NCBI RefSeq assembly: GCF_016428855.1
Contig: NZ_JAELTN010000027.1
Location: 1 to 64,000 of the forward strand
Length of the DNA: 64,000 nt
Origin: Pedobacter sp. ASV28
Lineage (GTDB): Bacteria; Bacteroidota; Bacteroidia; Sphingobacteriales; Sphingobacteriaceae
Direction of reading: 5' to 3'
Shown here: in pieces, positions 26,935 through 34,583 of the stretch
Position numbering within the stretch: position 1 is the first letter of the stretch
Layout of the letters: each line of letters begins with the position of its first letter
Position numbers and translations under genes: made by a program
The notes under the pieces: model-generated
Told to the model about the DNA's origin: nothing
The model's database searches: none
The model's input: only the letters and a program-made list of their open reading frames with translations

Positions 26935-27795
26935 ATGAAAACTATATTAGTTGCAACAGACTTAGCCATACCTTCAGAAAATGCTGCTCGATATACATTG
27001 GGACTTGCCAAGAAAATAAAAGCTGATATTTTGTTGTGTAATGCCATTAAAGTAGATAGGCAGTCCGACTTGTTCTTTCAGCCAAGAATGCCCATTCAAA
27101 ACTACCTGGCACAAAAAAATGCAATAGACCTTCAGCTCGGTTTTCTGGCCAATAAGTTAAGGGCTGATATTGATACCACGGTCAGATCTTATATACCCAT
27201 TATTTCCTTTACCAGCCGTACAGGTTCTATAACAGAAGTATTGCGTGAGGTACAGGAAGAACAAAAAATTGATATGGTGGTGATGGGCATGTATGGTGCA
27301 CCGGAAATATCAAAGCTCTTGTTGGGCAGCAAAACAGCGGCCATGTTGGAAAAGATCAATCTGCCTTTACTACTCGTCCCTTTTAGCATGTTTTCCAGTC
27401 AGTTGAACCACGTGGCATTTGCCAGCGAACTCTGCGAACATGAAATGTCCGCTATTGCATTCCTGTTGGAGATTGTTCGTGCCTATAGTGCTACCCTATC
27501 CATAGTACATATCATTAAAGATGACCATGTTGATAATCAACAGCAAAATCAGGTAGAAGACTTCTTTAATAGAGTGTCTGCAATGGCAAATTATAGTAAA
27601 GTAAATCTTAAACAGATTGAAAATACGGAGATCGATGCAGGACTAAAACAATTAGGTAAACATGGCGCTATTGAAATGTTGGCGATGGTGCACCATCGCG
27701 ATTCTATATTGAAAAGAATTTTTACGATTGGCCATGCCCAAAAGATGGCCAGTAACAGTAGTATTCCATTATTGGTTTTTCCGGCAACCGAGTAA
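26935..27795 (+). CDS. Universal stress protein, tandem two-domain type
   Basis: 286 residues with the same architecture as the preceding gene. MKTILVATDLAIPSENAARY opens the first domain, and VMGMYGAPEISKLLLGSKTA is its nucleotide-binding loop; the second domain begins near LNHVAFASELCEH. The gap of 71 bp to the upstream Usp gene contains only a small hairpin (CCTGC/GCAGG) and no dyad site, so it is probably part of the same transcript. The two proteins likely arose by duplication. Confidence 0.88.
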   Translation: MKTILVATDLAIPSENAARYTLGLAKKIKADILLCNAIKVDRQSDLFFQPRMPIQNYLAQKNAIDLQLGFLANKLRADIDTTVRSYIPIISFTSRTGSITEVLREVQEEQKIDMVVMGMYGAPEISKLLLGSKTAAMLEKINLPLLLVPFSMFSSQLNHVAFASELCEHEMSAIAFLLEIVRAYSATLSIVHIIKDDHVDNQQQNQVEDFFNRVSAMANYSKVNLKQIENTEIDAGLKQLGKHGAIEMLAMVHHRDSILKRIFTIGHAQKMASNSSIPLLVFPATE

Positions 27796-28025
27796 TGAAG
27801 GAAGTTGGCCTCTTTGAATGAACAGTGGGCAAATGATAACGTTATCTTTAAGGAGAATGATCATTTTGCAGTTGGCACTAGAATAAATCATAGCCCGCCA
27901 AACTTATTGCACTAACTGTTGGCTTTGCTGGAAATGGCCGCTAAACCTTATACCTGATGTTTCCCTGCCAATAGCAATAAACCTGTTCGAAGTTAAATTA
28001 ATGAGCCGAGTGTTGGCCACAAATC

Positions 28026-28568
28026 CTAACGGCCAGTTACTGTACCATAATCTTTGAGCATATGCTTAAGTACTTTTCTTGCTTGGTAGATATTGGTTTT
28101 GATGGTCCCCATGGGTTTGCACAGCTTTTGGGCAATTTCCATGTACTTGAAACCCTCAAAATATAATTGAAAGGGAACAGATTGATCTTTTGGCAACTGG
28201 GCCAATGCAGCACTAAGGTCATCAAATATGAGTTTTGATTGAACACCACCCTCCACGCCCTGTTCCATGAAGTTTGCAACTTGAACTTTCCTAACCACAT
28301 CACAGTAGTTTTGCGATCTTCTCAGTTTTCTGTAACCGTTAATAAAACTGTTCTTCATAATCACATGCAGCCATTTTTTTAAATGCGTTCCACTTTCAAA
28401 AGTATGCCAAAATCTACTGGCCTTTAAGATGGTTTCCTGTACCAGGTCCTTAATTTCATCGCTATCCGAAGTAAATCTTCTGGCCAAAAGTTTTAGGTTG
28501 TCTATTTCACTGATCAAGAGCCTATCAAATTCTATACGGGCCAATGAATTTTTAGGGAAAGATGCCAT
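28026..28568 (-). CDS. ECF-type RNA polymerase sigma factor
   Basis: 180 residues. Region 2 reads DEIKDLVQETILKASRFW followed by GTHLKKWLHVIMKNSFINGYRK, and region 4 reads LPKDQSVPFQLYFEGFKYMEIAQKL then GTIKTNIYQARKVLK, the HTH that contacts -35 elements. No anti-sigma gene lies next to it, unlike many Bacteroidota ECF factors; control may be transcriptional through the TGAY-n4-RTCA site about 50 bp upstream of its start. It is divergent from the LOG gene. Its target promoters cannot be read from this window. Confidence 0.88.
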   Translation of the reverse strand: MASFPKNSLARIEFDRLLISEIDNLKLLARRFTSDSDEIKDLVQETILKASRFWHTFESGTHLKKWLHVIMKNSFINGYRKLRRSQNYCDVVRKVQVANFMEQGVEGGVQSKLIFDDLSAALAQLPKDQSVPFQLYFEGFKYMEIAQKLCKPMGTIKTNIYQARKVLKHMLKDYGTVTGR

Positions 28569-28614
28569 CTTAATATATTTTTATCAAATGTCGATATAAA
28601 TGCAATGAACGGAT

Positions 28615-28628
28615 ATGATAGGGGTCAA
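28615..28628. promoter_or_regulatory. FNR/FixK-like dyad upstream of the sigma factor gene
   Basis: ATGATAGGGGTCAA fits NTGAYnnnnRTCAN and lies about 50 bp upstream of the minus-strand sigma factor start. A second inverted element, TCAATCATATATATTGA (28625-28641), overlaps its right half. Confidence 0.5.
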
Positions 28629-28778
28629 TCATATATATTGATCCTGTTACTCCATTGGGGCTATAGCTAAACTAGCCCCTACTTTTGCATTTAGATCGTC
28701 AAAAGGCGAAAAAAGATGGGGAGGGCCATATATTGCCTATACAGAGATGGTTCTACCTAACCTTCGTCAACCCAATAC

Positions 28779-28792
28779 ATGATCAACATCAA
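28779..28792. promoter_or_regulatory. FNR/FixK-like dyad upstream of the LOG gene
   Basis: ATGATCAACATCAA fits NTGAYnnnnRTCAN and is the copy nearest to the classical TTGAT-n4-ATCAA. It lies about 68 bp before the LOG start, in the same divergent gap as the sigma factor site. Confidence 0.55.
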
Positions 28793-28853
28793 GTATGGCT
28801 AAAAAGAATAAGTCTAATTTTATTTCTATGGCAATTTCTAAAGCGCAATTAAC

Positions 28854-29570
28854 ATGAACAAATCAGAAATAGTTTTCCTCGAAGGGCCACACTCTAGATG
28901 GGCCGAATTCAAATTTACATTGCATACCATGTTGGAACTGATTAGGGGGTTTAGGGGGCTGCATTTTATGGGGCCATGCATTACCATATTCGGCTCTGCC
29001 CGGTTTAAAGAAGGGCATAGCTATTATGAATTTACCCGTAAGGCTGCAGCAGCTTTTGCCAAATTGGGCTTTACCATTTTAACAGGAGGAGGGCCTGGCC
29101 TAATGGAGGCTGCCAACAGGGGAGCAAAAGACGTAGGTGGTCGTTCGGTAGGCTGTAACATAGAACTGGCAAAAGAACAGCAGCCCAACCTATATCTAGA
29201 CAAATGGGTAAATATGAAGCATTTTTTCATCCGAAAAATACTGTTGGTGAAATACTCTTTTGCCTTTGTGGTAATGCCTGGTGGCTATGGAACGCTCGAT
29301 GAGTATTTCGAGGCCCTTACCCTAATCCAAACCAAAAAAATCAAGAACTTTCCGATTATTATTTTTGGAAAGGAATATCATGCCGAGCTGTTGCTGCATA
29401 TTGAGCACATGAGAAAAAATGCAACCATAAGTGAAGATGATATGGAGCTCTTTTTGGTTACCGACGATATTGAAGAGGCTGTAAAACTTATTTCGGAAAA
29501 AAGCATAAAGCAATATGACCTAAAGCCAAAGCATAAAGTCAAGCCCTATAGGTGGCTTTTTGAAAAATAA
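28854..29570 (+). CDS. LOG-family protein (cytokinin riboside 5'-monophosphate phosphoribohydrolase type)
   Basis: 238 residues. The family signatures are ITIFGSARF, ILTGGGPGLMEAANRGA and VMPGGYGTLDEYFEALT, the last being the PGGxGTxxE motif. LOG proteins cleave the N-glycosidic bond of nucleoside 5'-monophosphates, releasing the base and ribose 5-phosphate. The N-terminal 45 residues before the core are a short helical extension seen in the TIGR00730 group. The gene is next to the stress regulators and carries an FNR-like site upstream, so a role in nucleotide salvage under stress is possible but not shown. Confidence 0.88.
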   Translation: MNKSEIVFLEGPHSRWAEFKFTLHTMLELIRGFRGLHFMGPCITIFGSARFKEGHSYYEFTRKAAAAFAKLGFTILTGGGPGLMEAANRGAKDVGGRSVGCNIELAKEQQPNLYLDKWVNMKHFFIRKILLVKYSFAFVVMPGGYGTLDEYFEALTLIQTKKIKNFPIIIFGKEYHAELLLHIEHMRKNATISEDDMELFLVTDDIEEAVKLISEKSIKQYDLKPKHKVKPYRWLFEK

Positions 29571-29634
29571 GATTTTTAAGAACTTTGAAATAATGAATTG
29601 ATAATTAAAGTGTTAGTTTGATGATGTAATTGCT

Positions 29635-29642
29635 TATATTTG
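29635..29642 (+). promoter_or_regulatory. -7 element of the kinase/regulator operon
   Basis: TATATTTG matches TAnnTTTG and lies 18 bp before the kinase ATG, giving a very short leader. No -33 TTTG at the usual spacing and no TGAY-n4-RTCA site are seen, so the regulators are probably not controlled through their own operator. Confidence 0.5.
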
Positions 29643-29660
29643 ATAAGATAGGCCTTAAGT

Positions 29661-30851
29661 ATGGACAGTTCTAAACTACTTCATTCAATTATTGCCACCG
29701 CTATCGATGGAATTTTGACTATTGATGAAAGCGGAAAGGTAGAAAGCCTTAATCCGGCAGCACTCGATATATTTGGCTATACCGAAGCAGAAGTTATCGG
29801 TCAAAATATCTCTATGCTCATGCCAGAGCCAGACAAGAGCAAGCATGATAGTTATCTTCAAAACCATCAAAAAACAGGCGAAAAGAAAATTATAGGTAAG
29901 GGAAGAGAAGTAAGGGGATTAAGAAAAGATGGTTCTACCTTTCCTTTTAGGCTGGCGGTTAGCGAAGTGAACTACGGAGACAGGACCATATATACGGGTT
30001 TTGTACATGACCTGTCCAAGGAAAAGGAATCTGATGAAATGTTAAGGCGATATGCTTCAGAGCTAGAAGATTTGGTAAAGGAACGAACAAAATCATTAAA
30101 TGTACTGATAGAAGCCTTAAGCGCAGCGAAAGAAGAAATAACCACTTCGCTCAAAAAAGAAAAAGAACTTAATCATATGAAAAGCAGGTTTGTTTCTATG
30201 GCCTCGCATGAATTTAGAACCCCGCTAAGTTCTATACAGCTATCTTCCATCCTCATTGAAAAATATGCCACAGCAACAGGTCAGACACAGATTATTAAGC
30301 ATGTGAATAAGATCAATAATGCCGTGAGAAACTTAACCACCATATTGAGCGACTTTCTTTCTCTAGAAAGGGTAGAAATGGGAAATATTACACCGAGTTT
30401 AGATTCTTTTAACCTGCTTACCTTTGCTAAGGAAATTGTAGAGGAAATGCAATTGACGGCAAAAGTAGACCAACAGATTATCTATCAGCATAGTGGAGAA
30501 GAACAGATGGTTAAACTTGATCAGAACCTGTTGCGTAATTGTCTGATCAATCTTATTGGCAATGCCATTAAATATTCCGGAGAACATACTGCTATTGAAT
30601 TTACCACATCAATAAGCCCAGAATATTATGGTTTTACTGTAAAAGACAATGGTATGGGCATTCCTGATGCAGATCAAAAAGAACTTTTTCACCCCTTTTT
30701 TAGGGCACATAATGCAGGCAATATTCCAGGTACCGGACTTGGACTGCATATTGTTCAACGGTATGCCCAATTAATGGGTGGTGAATTGAACTTTCAGAGC
30801 AAGCTTGGCGAGGGCGCAAAGTTCGAGCTCATTTTCAAAAGACAACTTTAA
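29661..30851 (+). CDS. FixL-like cytoplasmic PAS sensor histidine kinase
   Basis: 396 residues with no membrane helix. Residues about 5-120 form a PAS domain very close to rhizobial FixL: GQNISMLMPEPDKSKHDSYL, then IIGKGREVRGLRKDGSTFP and TGFVHDLSKE. His62 (KHDSY) aligns with the haem-binding His200 of Bradyrhizobium FixL and Arg82 (GKGR) with Arg220, spaced 20 residues as in FixL. Arg206 and Ile218 of FixL are Asn and Lys here. A coiled linker leads to the H-box with His183 (SMASHEFRTPLSS), then NLIGNAIKYS, VKDNGMGIP and GTGLGLHIV. The receiver-Crp regulator follows 32 bp later, so it is the likely partner. Oxygen or gas sensing is inferred. Confidence 0.85.
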   Translation: MDSSKLLHSIIATAIDGILTIDESGKVESLNPAALDIFGYTEAEVIGQNISMLMPEPDKSKHDSYLQNHQKTGEKKIIGKGREVRGLRKDGSTFPFRLAVSEVNYGDRTIYTGFVHDLSKEKESDEMLRRYASELEDLVKERTKSLNVLIEALSAAKEEITTSLKKEKELNHMKSRFVSMASHEFRTPLSSIQLSSILIEKYATATGQTQIIKHVNKINNAVRNLTTILSDFLSLERVEMGNITPSLDSFNLLTFAKEIVEEMQLTAKVDQQIIYQHSGEEQMVKLDQNLLRNCLINLIGNAIKYSGEHTAIEFTTSISPEYYGFTVKDNGMGIPDADQKELFHPFFRAHNAGNIPGTGLGLHIVQRYAQLMGGELNFQSKLGEGAKFELIFKRQL

Positions 30852-30883
30852 TCTCCTAAATTATATTTTTAATCAATAATAAC

Positions 30884-31945
30884 ATGTCAGCGCAAACTAA
30901 AATCCTTATTATTGAAGACAATGACGACATCAGGGAAAGTACTGCAGAAATTTTGGAATTGGCAGATTTCGAAGTGTTTCATGCTACAGATGGTAAACAA
31001 GGTGTAGAGCAGGCCATTAAAATAAAGCCCGATCTTATCTTGTGTGATATCATGATGCCAGAACTGGATGGCTACGAGGTGCTCTATATGTTGGAAAAAA
31101 ACCTGCATACCTCAACTATCCCTTTTATTTTTTTAACGGCCAAAAATGACAGGGTCGACATGCGTAGGGGAATGGAAATGGGGGCAGACGACTACCTGAC
31201 CAAGCCTTTTGGAGAACTGGAACTGTTAAATGCCATTAGCAGTAGGTTGAAAAAATTCGACCACCATAAAAAAGTCTTTGGTAACTCGTTAGATAGTATA
31301 AATGAACTTTTTAACAATGCGCATGGTTTGGATGAACTTAAGCGCTTATTCTCCGAACGAAAGATTAGGCACATCAAGAAAAAACAGATCATTTACTACG
31401 AAGGCGATTCTGTTAACGGCATCTACCTTATTGCTTCAGGTCGGGTAAAGACCATGAAAATAGCTGAGGATGGCAGAGAGCTGCTCATTAGTATTTTTGG
31501 TCCCGAAGAGTATTTTGGGGTGGCAGCCCTTTTGGCCAATGAAGATTATAAAGAGACGGCCGAAGCTATGGAAGATACCTCTTTGTGCCTGCTGCCCAGG
31601 GAACTGGTGCAGGAACTGATCGGTAAGTATCCAGATGTGGCATCCAAGTTTATCAATATCCTAGCTAATAGTGTACTGGAGAGTGAACAGCAATTGCTGC
31701 AGCTTGCCTATTATTCGGTAAGAAAGAGAATGGCCGAACTGCTGCTCCGACTTAGACACCGGAGTGGTGAAGACGACCTGACCAAATTGAACATTTCAAG
31801 AGATAACCTCGCTTCGATGGCGGGCATTGCTACAGAAACGGTAAGCAGAATATTAAGTGATTTTAAAGAGGAGGGAATAATAGCCAAAGACCTCGGTCAG
31901 CTCATTATTTTAGATCAGCAGAAACTTGAAAAGATGAAGAACTGA
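30884..31945 (+). CDS. Response regulator: receiver domain fused to Crp/Fnr-type DNA-binding protein
   Basis: 353 residues. Residues 5-120 are a receiver domain with the phosphorylated Asp55 (LCDIMMPELDG), the switch region FLTAK and Lys107 in TKPFG. Residues about 150-270 form a cyclic-nucleotide-binding-like beta barrel (YYEGDSVNGIYLIASGRVK). Residues about 280-345 are a Crp winged helix with ISRDNLASMAGIATETVSRI; Glu318, Ser321 and Arg322 give ExxSR, the pattern by which FNR and FixK read TTGAT half-sites. No N-terminal cysteine cluster is present, so it does not sense oxygen by Fe-S itself. The neighbour kinase is the probable phosphate donor, and the eight TGAY-n4-RTCA dyads nearby are probable operators. 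Confidence 0.9.
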   Translation: MSAQTKILIIEDNDDIRESTAEILELADFEVFHATDGKQGVEQAIKIKPDLILCDIMMPELDGYEVLYMLEKNLHTSTIPFIFLTAKNDRVDMRRGMEMGADDYLTKPFGELELLNAISSRLKKFDHHKKVFGNSLDSINELFNNAHGLDELKRLFSERKIRHIKKKQIIYYEGDSVNGIYLIASGRVKTMKIAEDGRELLISIFGPEEYFGVAALLANEDYKETAEAMEDTSLCLLPRELVQELIGKYPDVASKFINILANSVLESEQQLLQLAYYSVRKRMAELLLRLRHRSGEDDLTKLNISRDNLASMAGIATETVSRILSDFKEEGIIAKDLGQLIILDQQKLEKMKN

Positions 31946-31998
31946 TCCACTTCCCCCTTAACCAATAACAATATAGCCCGAATGGCAGGTTTAATACC

Positions 31999-32460
31999 CT
32001 AATCAGGTTCTGGTACAATCACAATAGGTAATTTTACCCGATCTATCAAGTGTGTTATCTCTTCGGCAAGTAGACAATTGTTGCTTTGTCCGCCCATAAT
32101 AACCATTAATAACGTTTTTTCATGGGCAATGCTCTGTGCATTATCGCCTAGCGTCCCTTCGTTATGAAACGCTGTTACCATTGGTTTGTATTTGGCTTGA
32201 TGGCTTTCAATAAGCATACGCATTCTGTTGGCCTCCTTTTCCAAGTTGGCCTTGCTTTTCCCAATCAGCACATTATGGCTTTCGCTCGACTGGTTGTCGT
32301 AAGCCGAATTTGGCATAAAATAGGAATTGAACAATACAATATTGGCATTCAAGGCTTCTCCTAGTAATATAGCATGATCAGCGGCGTGTCTGGCACAGCT
32401 TCCAAAATCGGTAAGTACCAATATATTCTGGTCATCTTGTTTAATTTGATCAGCTTCCAT
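31999..32460 (-). CDS. Universal stress protein, single-domain
   Basis: 153 residues if started at the ATG giving MEADQIKQDDQN; an in-frame ATG ten codons upstream would add a short unstructured tail. One Usp domain: NILVLTDFGSCARHAADHAI at the start and LLMVIMGGQSNNCLLAEEITHLI near the end, with the final strand LPIVIVPE. The nucleotide loop is incomplete against the G-2x-G-9x-G motif. It is transcribed against the regulator gene and has an FNR-like site about 60 bp upstream of its start, shared gap with the divergent deacetylase operon. Confidence 0.85.
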   Translation of the reverse strand: MEADQIKQDDQNILVLTDFGSCARHAADHAILLGEALNANIVLFNSYFMPNSAYDNQSSESHNVLIGKSKANLEKEANRMRMLIESHQAKYKPMVTAFHNEGTLGDNAQSIAHEKTLLMVIMGGQSNNCLLAEEITHLIDRVKLPIVIVPEPD

Positions 32461-32517
32461 GATAATCGATATTGATCGGGTTATAGGCAAAGATCAGAAG
32501 CTTCCATCAGAAATAAA

Positions 32518-32531
32518 GTGATCCATGTCAA
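32518..32531. promoter_or_regulatory. FNR/FixK-like dyad upstream of the single-domain Usp gene
   Basis: GTGATCCATGTCAA fits NTGAYnnnnRTCAN and differs from the 24925 site only in the n4 part. It lies about 64 bp before the minus-strand Usp start. Confidence 0.55.
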
Positions 32532-32656
32532 ACATAGCCATTGATGATAAACAGTCTGTGCGCATAAATGGAGTATGGCTGCACCAATTATTTATGTTTT
32601 TTAGCATTAAAGTGTTGGATTATAGGTGGGTATTTCGATTGGTATCATGGTTAAGG

Positions 32657-32670
32657 ATGATGGCCATCAT
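32657..32670. promoter_or_regulatory. FNR/FixK-like dyad upstream of the PIG-L/GT/GH operon
   Basis: ATGATGGCCATCAT is a perfect 14-bp palindrome fitting NTGAYnnnnRTCAN. It lies about 87 bp before the deacetylase start. Confidence 0.6.
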
Positions 32671-32750
32671 GTGCAATGGATGAAATATAGGGTAAATTGG
32701 CAGAAGGAAATAGAGAAAAATGCAAGGCTGATACAATCTTTTTACATACG

Positions 32751-33398
32751 ATGACGAATCAACACAAAAGGGAAAAAGTGGCCATTATTGTAGCACACCC
32801 AGACGATGAAACCTTATGGGCAGGAGGAACATTGCTCAGTCATCCCAATTGGGAGTGTTTTGTCGTCTGTCTTTCTAGAAAAGATGACGATGAAAGAAAG
32901 CTTAAATTTACCCAGGCACTCAAGGTGCTACTGGCCAAGGGAATAATGGGAGATATGGATGATGGACCAGAACAAATGCCATTGGCCAATGAAGAGGTAA
33001 AGCTCAAGATATTGGAGTTAATGCCTTCGCTACATTTTGATATCATTATTACCCATGATCCAGCTGGCGAATATACACGGCACCTCAGGCATGAAGAAAT
33101 CAGTAGGGCTGTAATCCATTTATGGAATGAAGATAAAATATACTGCAACCAGCTCCGAACATTTGCCTATGAAGATGGAAACAAGAAATATTTCCCAAGG
33201 GCCATAAAAACAGCAGATAGCTATATAAAGCTACCATTAAAGACTTGGAAATATAAATATGAGATCATGAAGAATATTTATGGTTTTGGTCTGCACAGTT
33301 GGGAGCTCAGCACCACGCCAAAACAGGAAGCCTTTTGGTTATTTGAGAAAAAGGAAGAAGCCATGCACTGGCTGGCCAAAAAGGAAAAACAGCAATAA
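32751..33398 (+). CDS. PIG-L/LmbE-family zinc deacetylase
   Basis: 215 residues from the ATG at the MTNQHKREK start; a TTG 54 bp upstream in frame is less likely. The zinc motif AHPDDE is at residues 15-20, and RHLRHEEISRAV supplies the distal His. The family removes an N-acetyl group from N-acetylglucosaminyl compounds such as the precursors of mycothiol and bacillithiol and of GPI anchors. It is followed 31 bp later by a GT4 glycosyltransferase and then by a glycosidase-like gene, so all three probably handle one glycoside. The substrate cannot be named. Confidence 0.85.
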   Translation: MTNQHKREKVAIIVAHPDDETLWAGGTLLSHPNWECFVVCLSRKDDDERKLKFTQALKVLLAKGIMGDMDDGPEQMPLANEEVKLKILELMPSLHFDIIITHDPAGEYTRHLRHEEISRAVIHLWNEDKIYCNQLRTFAYEDGNKKYFPRAIKTADSYIKLPLKTWKYKYEIMKNIYGFGLHSWELSTTPKQEAFWLFEKKEEAMHWLAKKEKQQ

Positions 33399-33429
33399 AA
33401 GAGCAATCAAAGCAATAAGGATAAAATAG

Positions 33430-34572
33430 ATGAAAATATTGGTATTATATGATTATCCACCCTCACCAGGAGGTCTGGCTACACAGGGAGATCTTCTTTA
33501 TAAGGGGTTGTTGGAAATTGGAGTTGACGCACATGGTGTCAATTTTCAGTCCATGCAGGAAAAAGAATGGTACTATAAATGGTTCAAACCCGATGTGGTT
33601 ATTGGAATTGGTTATTGGGGACATACCCCGCAAGTGGTGCTACACCCTATTGCACATGGCATGACGGCTGTGCCTTGGTTTGTGGCCGATGGTTATATAG
33701 CCAACTACCAGGACGTATTGAATAAACTACCGCTGATTTTGGTCACTTCCAATTGGGTAAAGGAAATGTATGTGCGAGATGGTATAGATGCTTCATTGAT
33801 TGAAGTGGTTCCAGTAGGCTGTAATACAGAAATATTTATCCCTTTTGAAAAAAATGACCCTAAAATATTGGCGGTAAGAGAAGCATTGGGCATTAGGCCC
33901 GATCAACTGATGATACTGACCGTAGGTGGCGATGCGAGCTCCAAAGGGGGAAGAGAAGTAATGGAGGCATTGGCCCGTATTAATGTTCCAGTACCCGAAT
34001 GGAAATATGTATGCAAAGTATGGCCACAACCCCGTACCGAAGCACAGAACGTTTCCGACCTGCAATTGGCCCAAGAGCTTGGTATAGCCAACCAGGTTAC
34101 CTTTGCTACCAGTATCATTTCTAGAACGTTTGTGCCCTATCTGTTGGGTGCATGTGATATTTATGCGGCCCCCTCCCGATTGGAAGGATTTGGCATGCTT
34201 CAGGTAGAGGCAGGTGCCTGTGGTAAGCCCGTTATAGGTATTAATGCCATGGGTATGTTAGATACCTTGGTGCAAAATAAAACCGCATTTATGGCAGGAG
34301 TAGCCGAAAAAATCGTATTAGATGAGGTAGTGCTAGGGCCGGAGTCTGGATACAAACCCGGGACCCATTTACATTTCGATAAACCAAGAACGGTAGATTA
34401 CCGGGCCGATATAAAAGATATTGAAACCGCATTGGTCATGCTCATGAATAACGAAGCCCTGCGAAAGCAAATGGGAATGGAGGGAAGAGAAAGAGTAGTG
34501 GCTCATTTCGACTATCGGGTGGTGGCCCAAAAAATGGTCAATGTGCTCCGTGAAAAATTAGGCATCAGTTAA
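33430..34572 (+). CDS. GT4-family glycosyltransferase
   Basis: 380 residues, GT-B fold. The N-terminal part has VLYDYPPSPGGLATQGDLL, and the C-terminal nucleotide-sugar site carries the EX7E motif in APSRLEGFGMLQVEAGACG (about 248-266). No signal or membrane helix, so cytoplasmic. It is in tandem between a PIG-L deacetylase and a GH-like protein, with 31 and 11 bp gaps. The start does not match the BshA pattern of bacillithiol synthesis. Acceptor and donor are unknown; the operon points to a small glycoside or glycolipid made under stress. Confidence 0.85.
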   Translation: MKILVLYDYPPSPGGLATQGDLLYKGLLEIGVDAHGVNFQSMQEKEWYYKWFKPDVVIGIGYWGHTPQVVLHPIAHGMTAVPWFVADGYIANYQDVLNKLPLILVTSNWVKEMYVRDGIDASLIEVVPVGCNTEIFIPFEKNDPKILAVREALGIRPDQLMILTVGGDASSKGGREVMEALARINVPVPEWKYVCKVWPQPRTEAQNVSDLQLAQELGIANQVTFATSIISRTFVPYLLGACDIYAAPSRLEGFGMLQVEAGACGKPVIGINAMGMLDTLVQNKTAFMAGVAEKIVLDEVVLGPESGYKPGTHLHFDKPRTVDYRADIKDIETALVMLMNNEALRKQMGMEGRERVVAHFDYRVVAQKMVNVLREKLGIS

Positions 34573-34583
34573 CAAAATGAATA

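Noticed and set aside
27835..27846. GATAACGTTATC palindrome as an operator
   Set aside because: It lies between the ends of two convergent genes, and it does not fit the TGAY-n4-RTCA spacing.
28037..28303. Open frame inside the sigma factor gene, same strand
   Set aside because: It is a shifted frame of the region-4 coding sequence of a well-supported gene.
32751..34572. Bacillithiol synthesis (BshB-BshA pair)
   Set aside because: The glycosyltransferase lacks the BshA N-terminal pattern, no BshC is present, and a glycosidase-like gene completes the operon.
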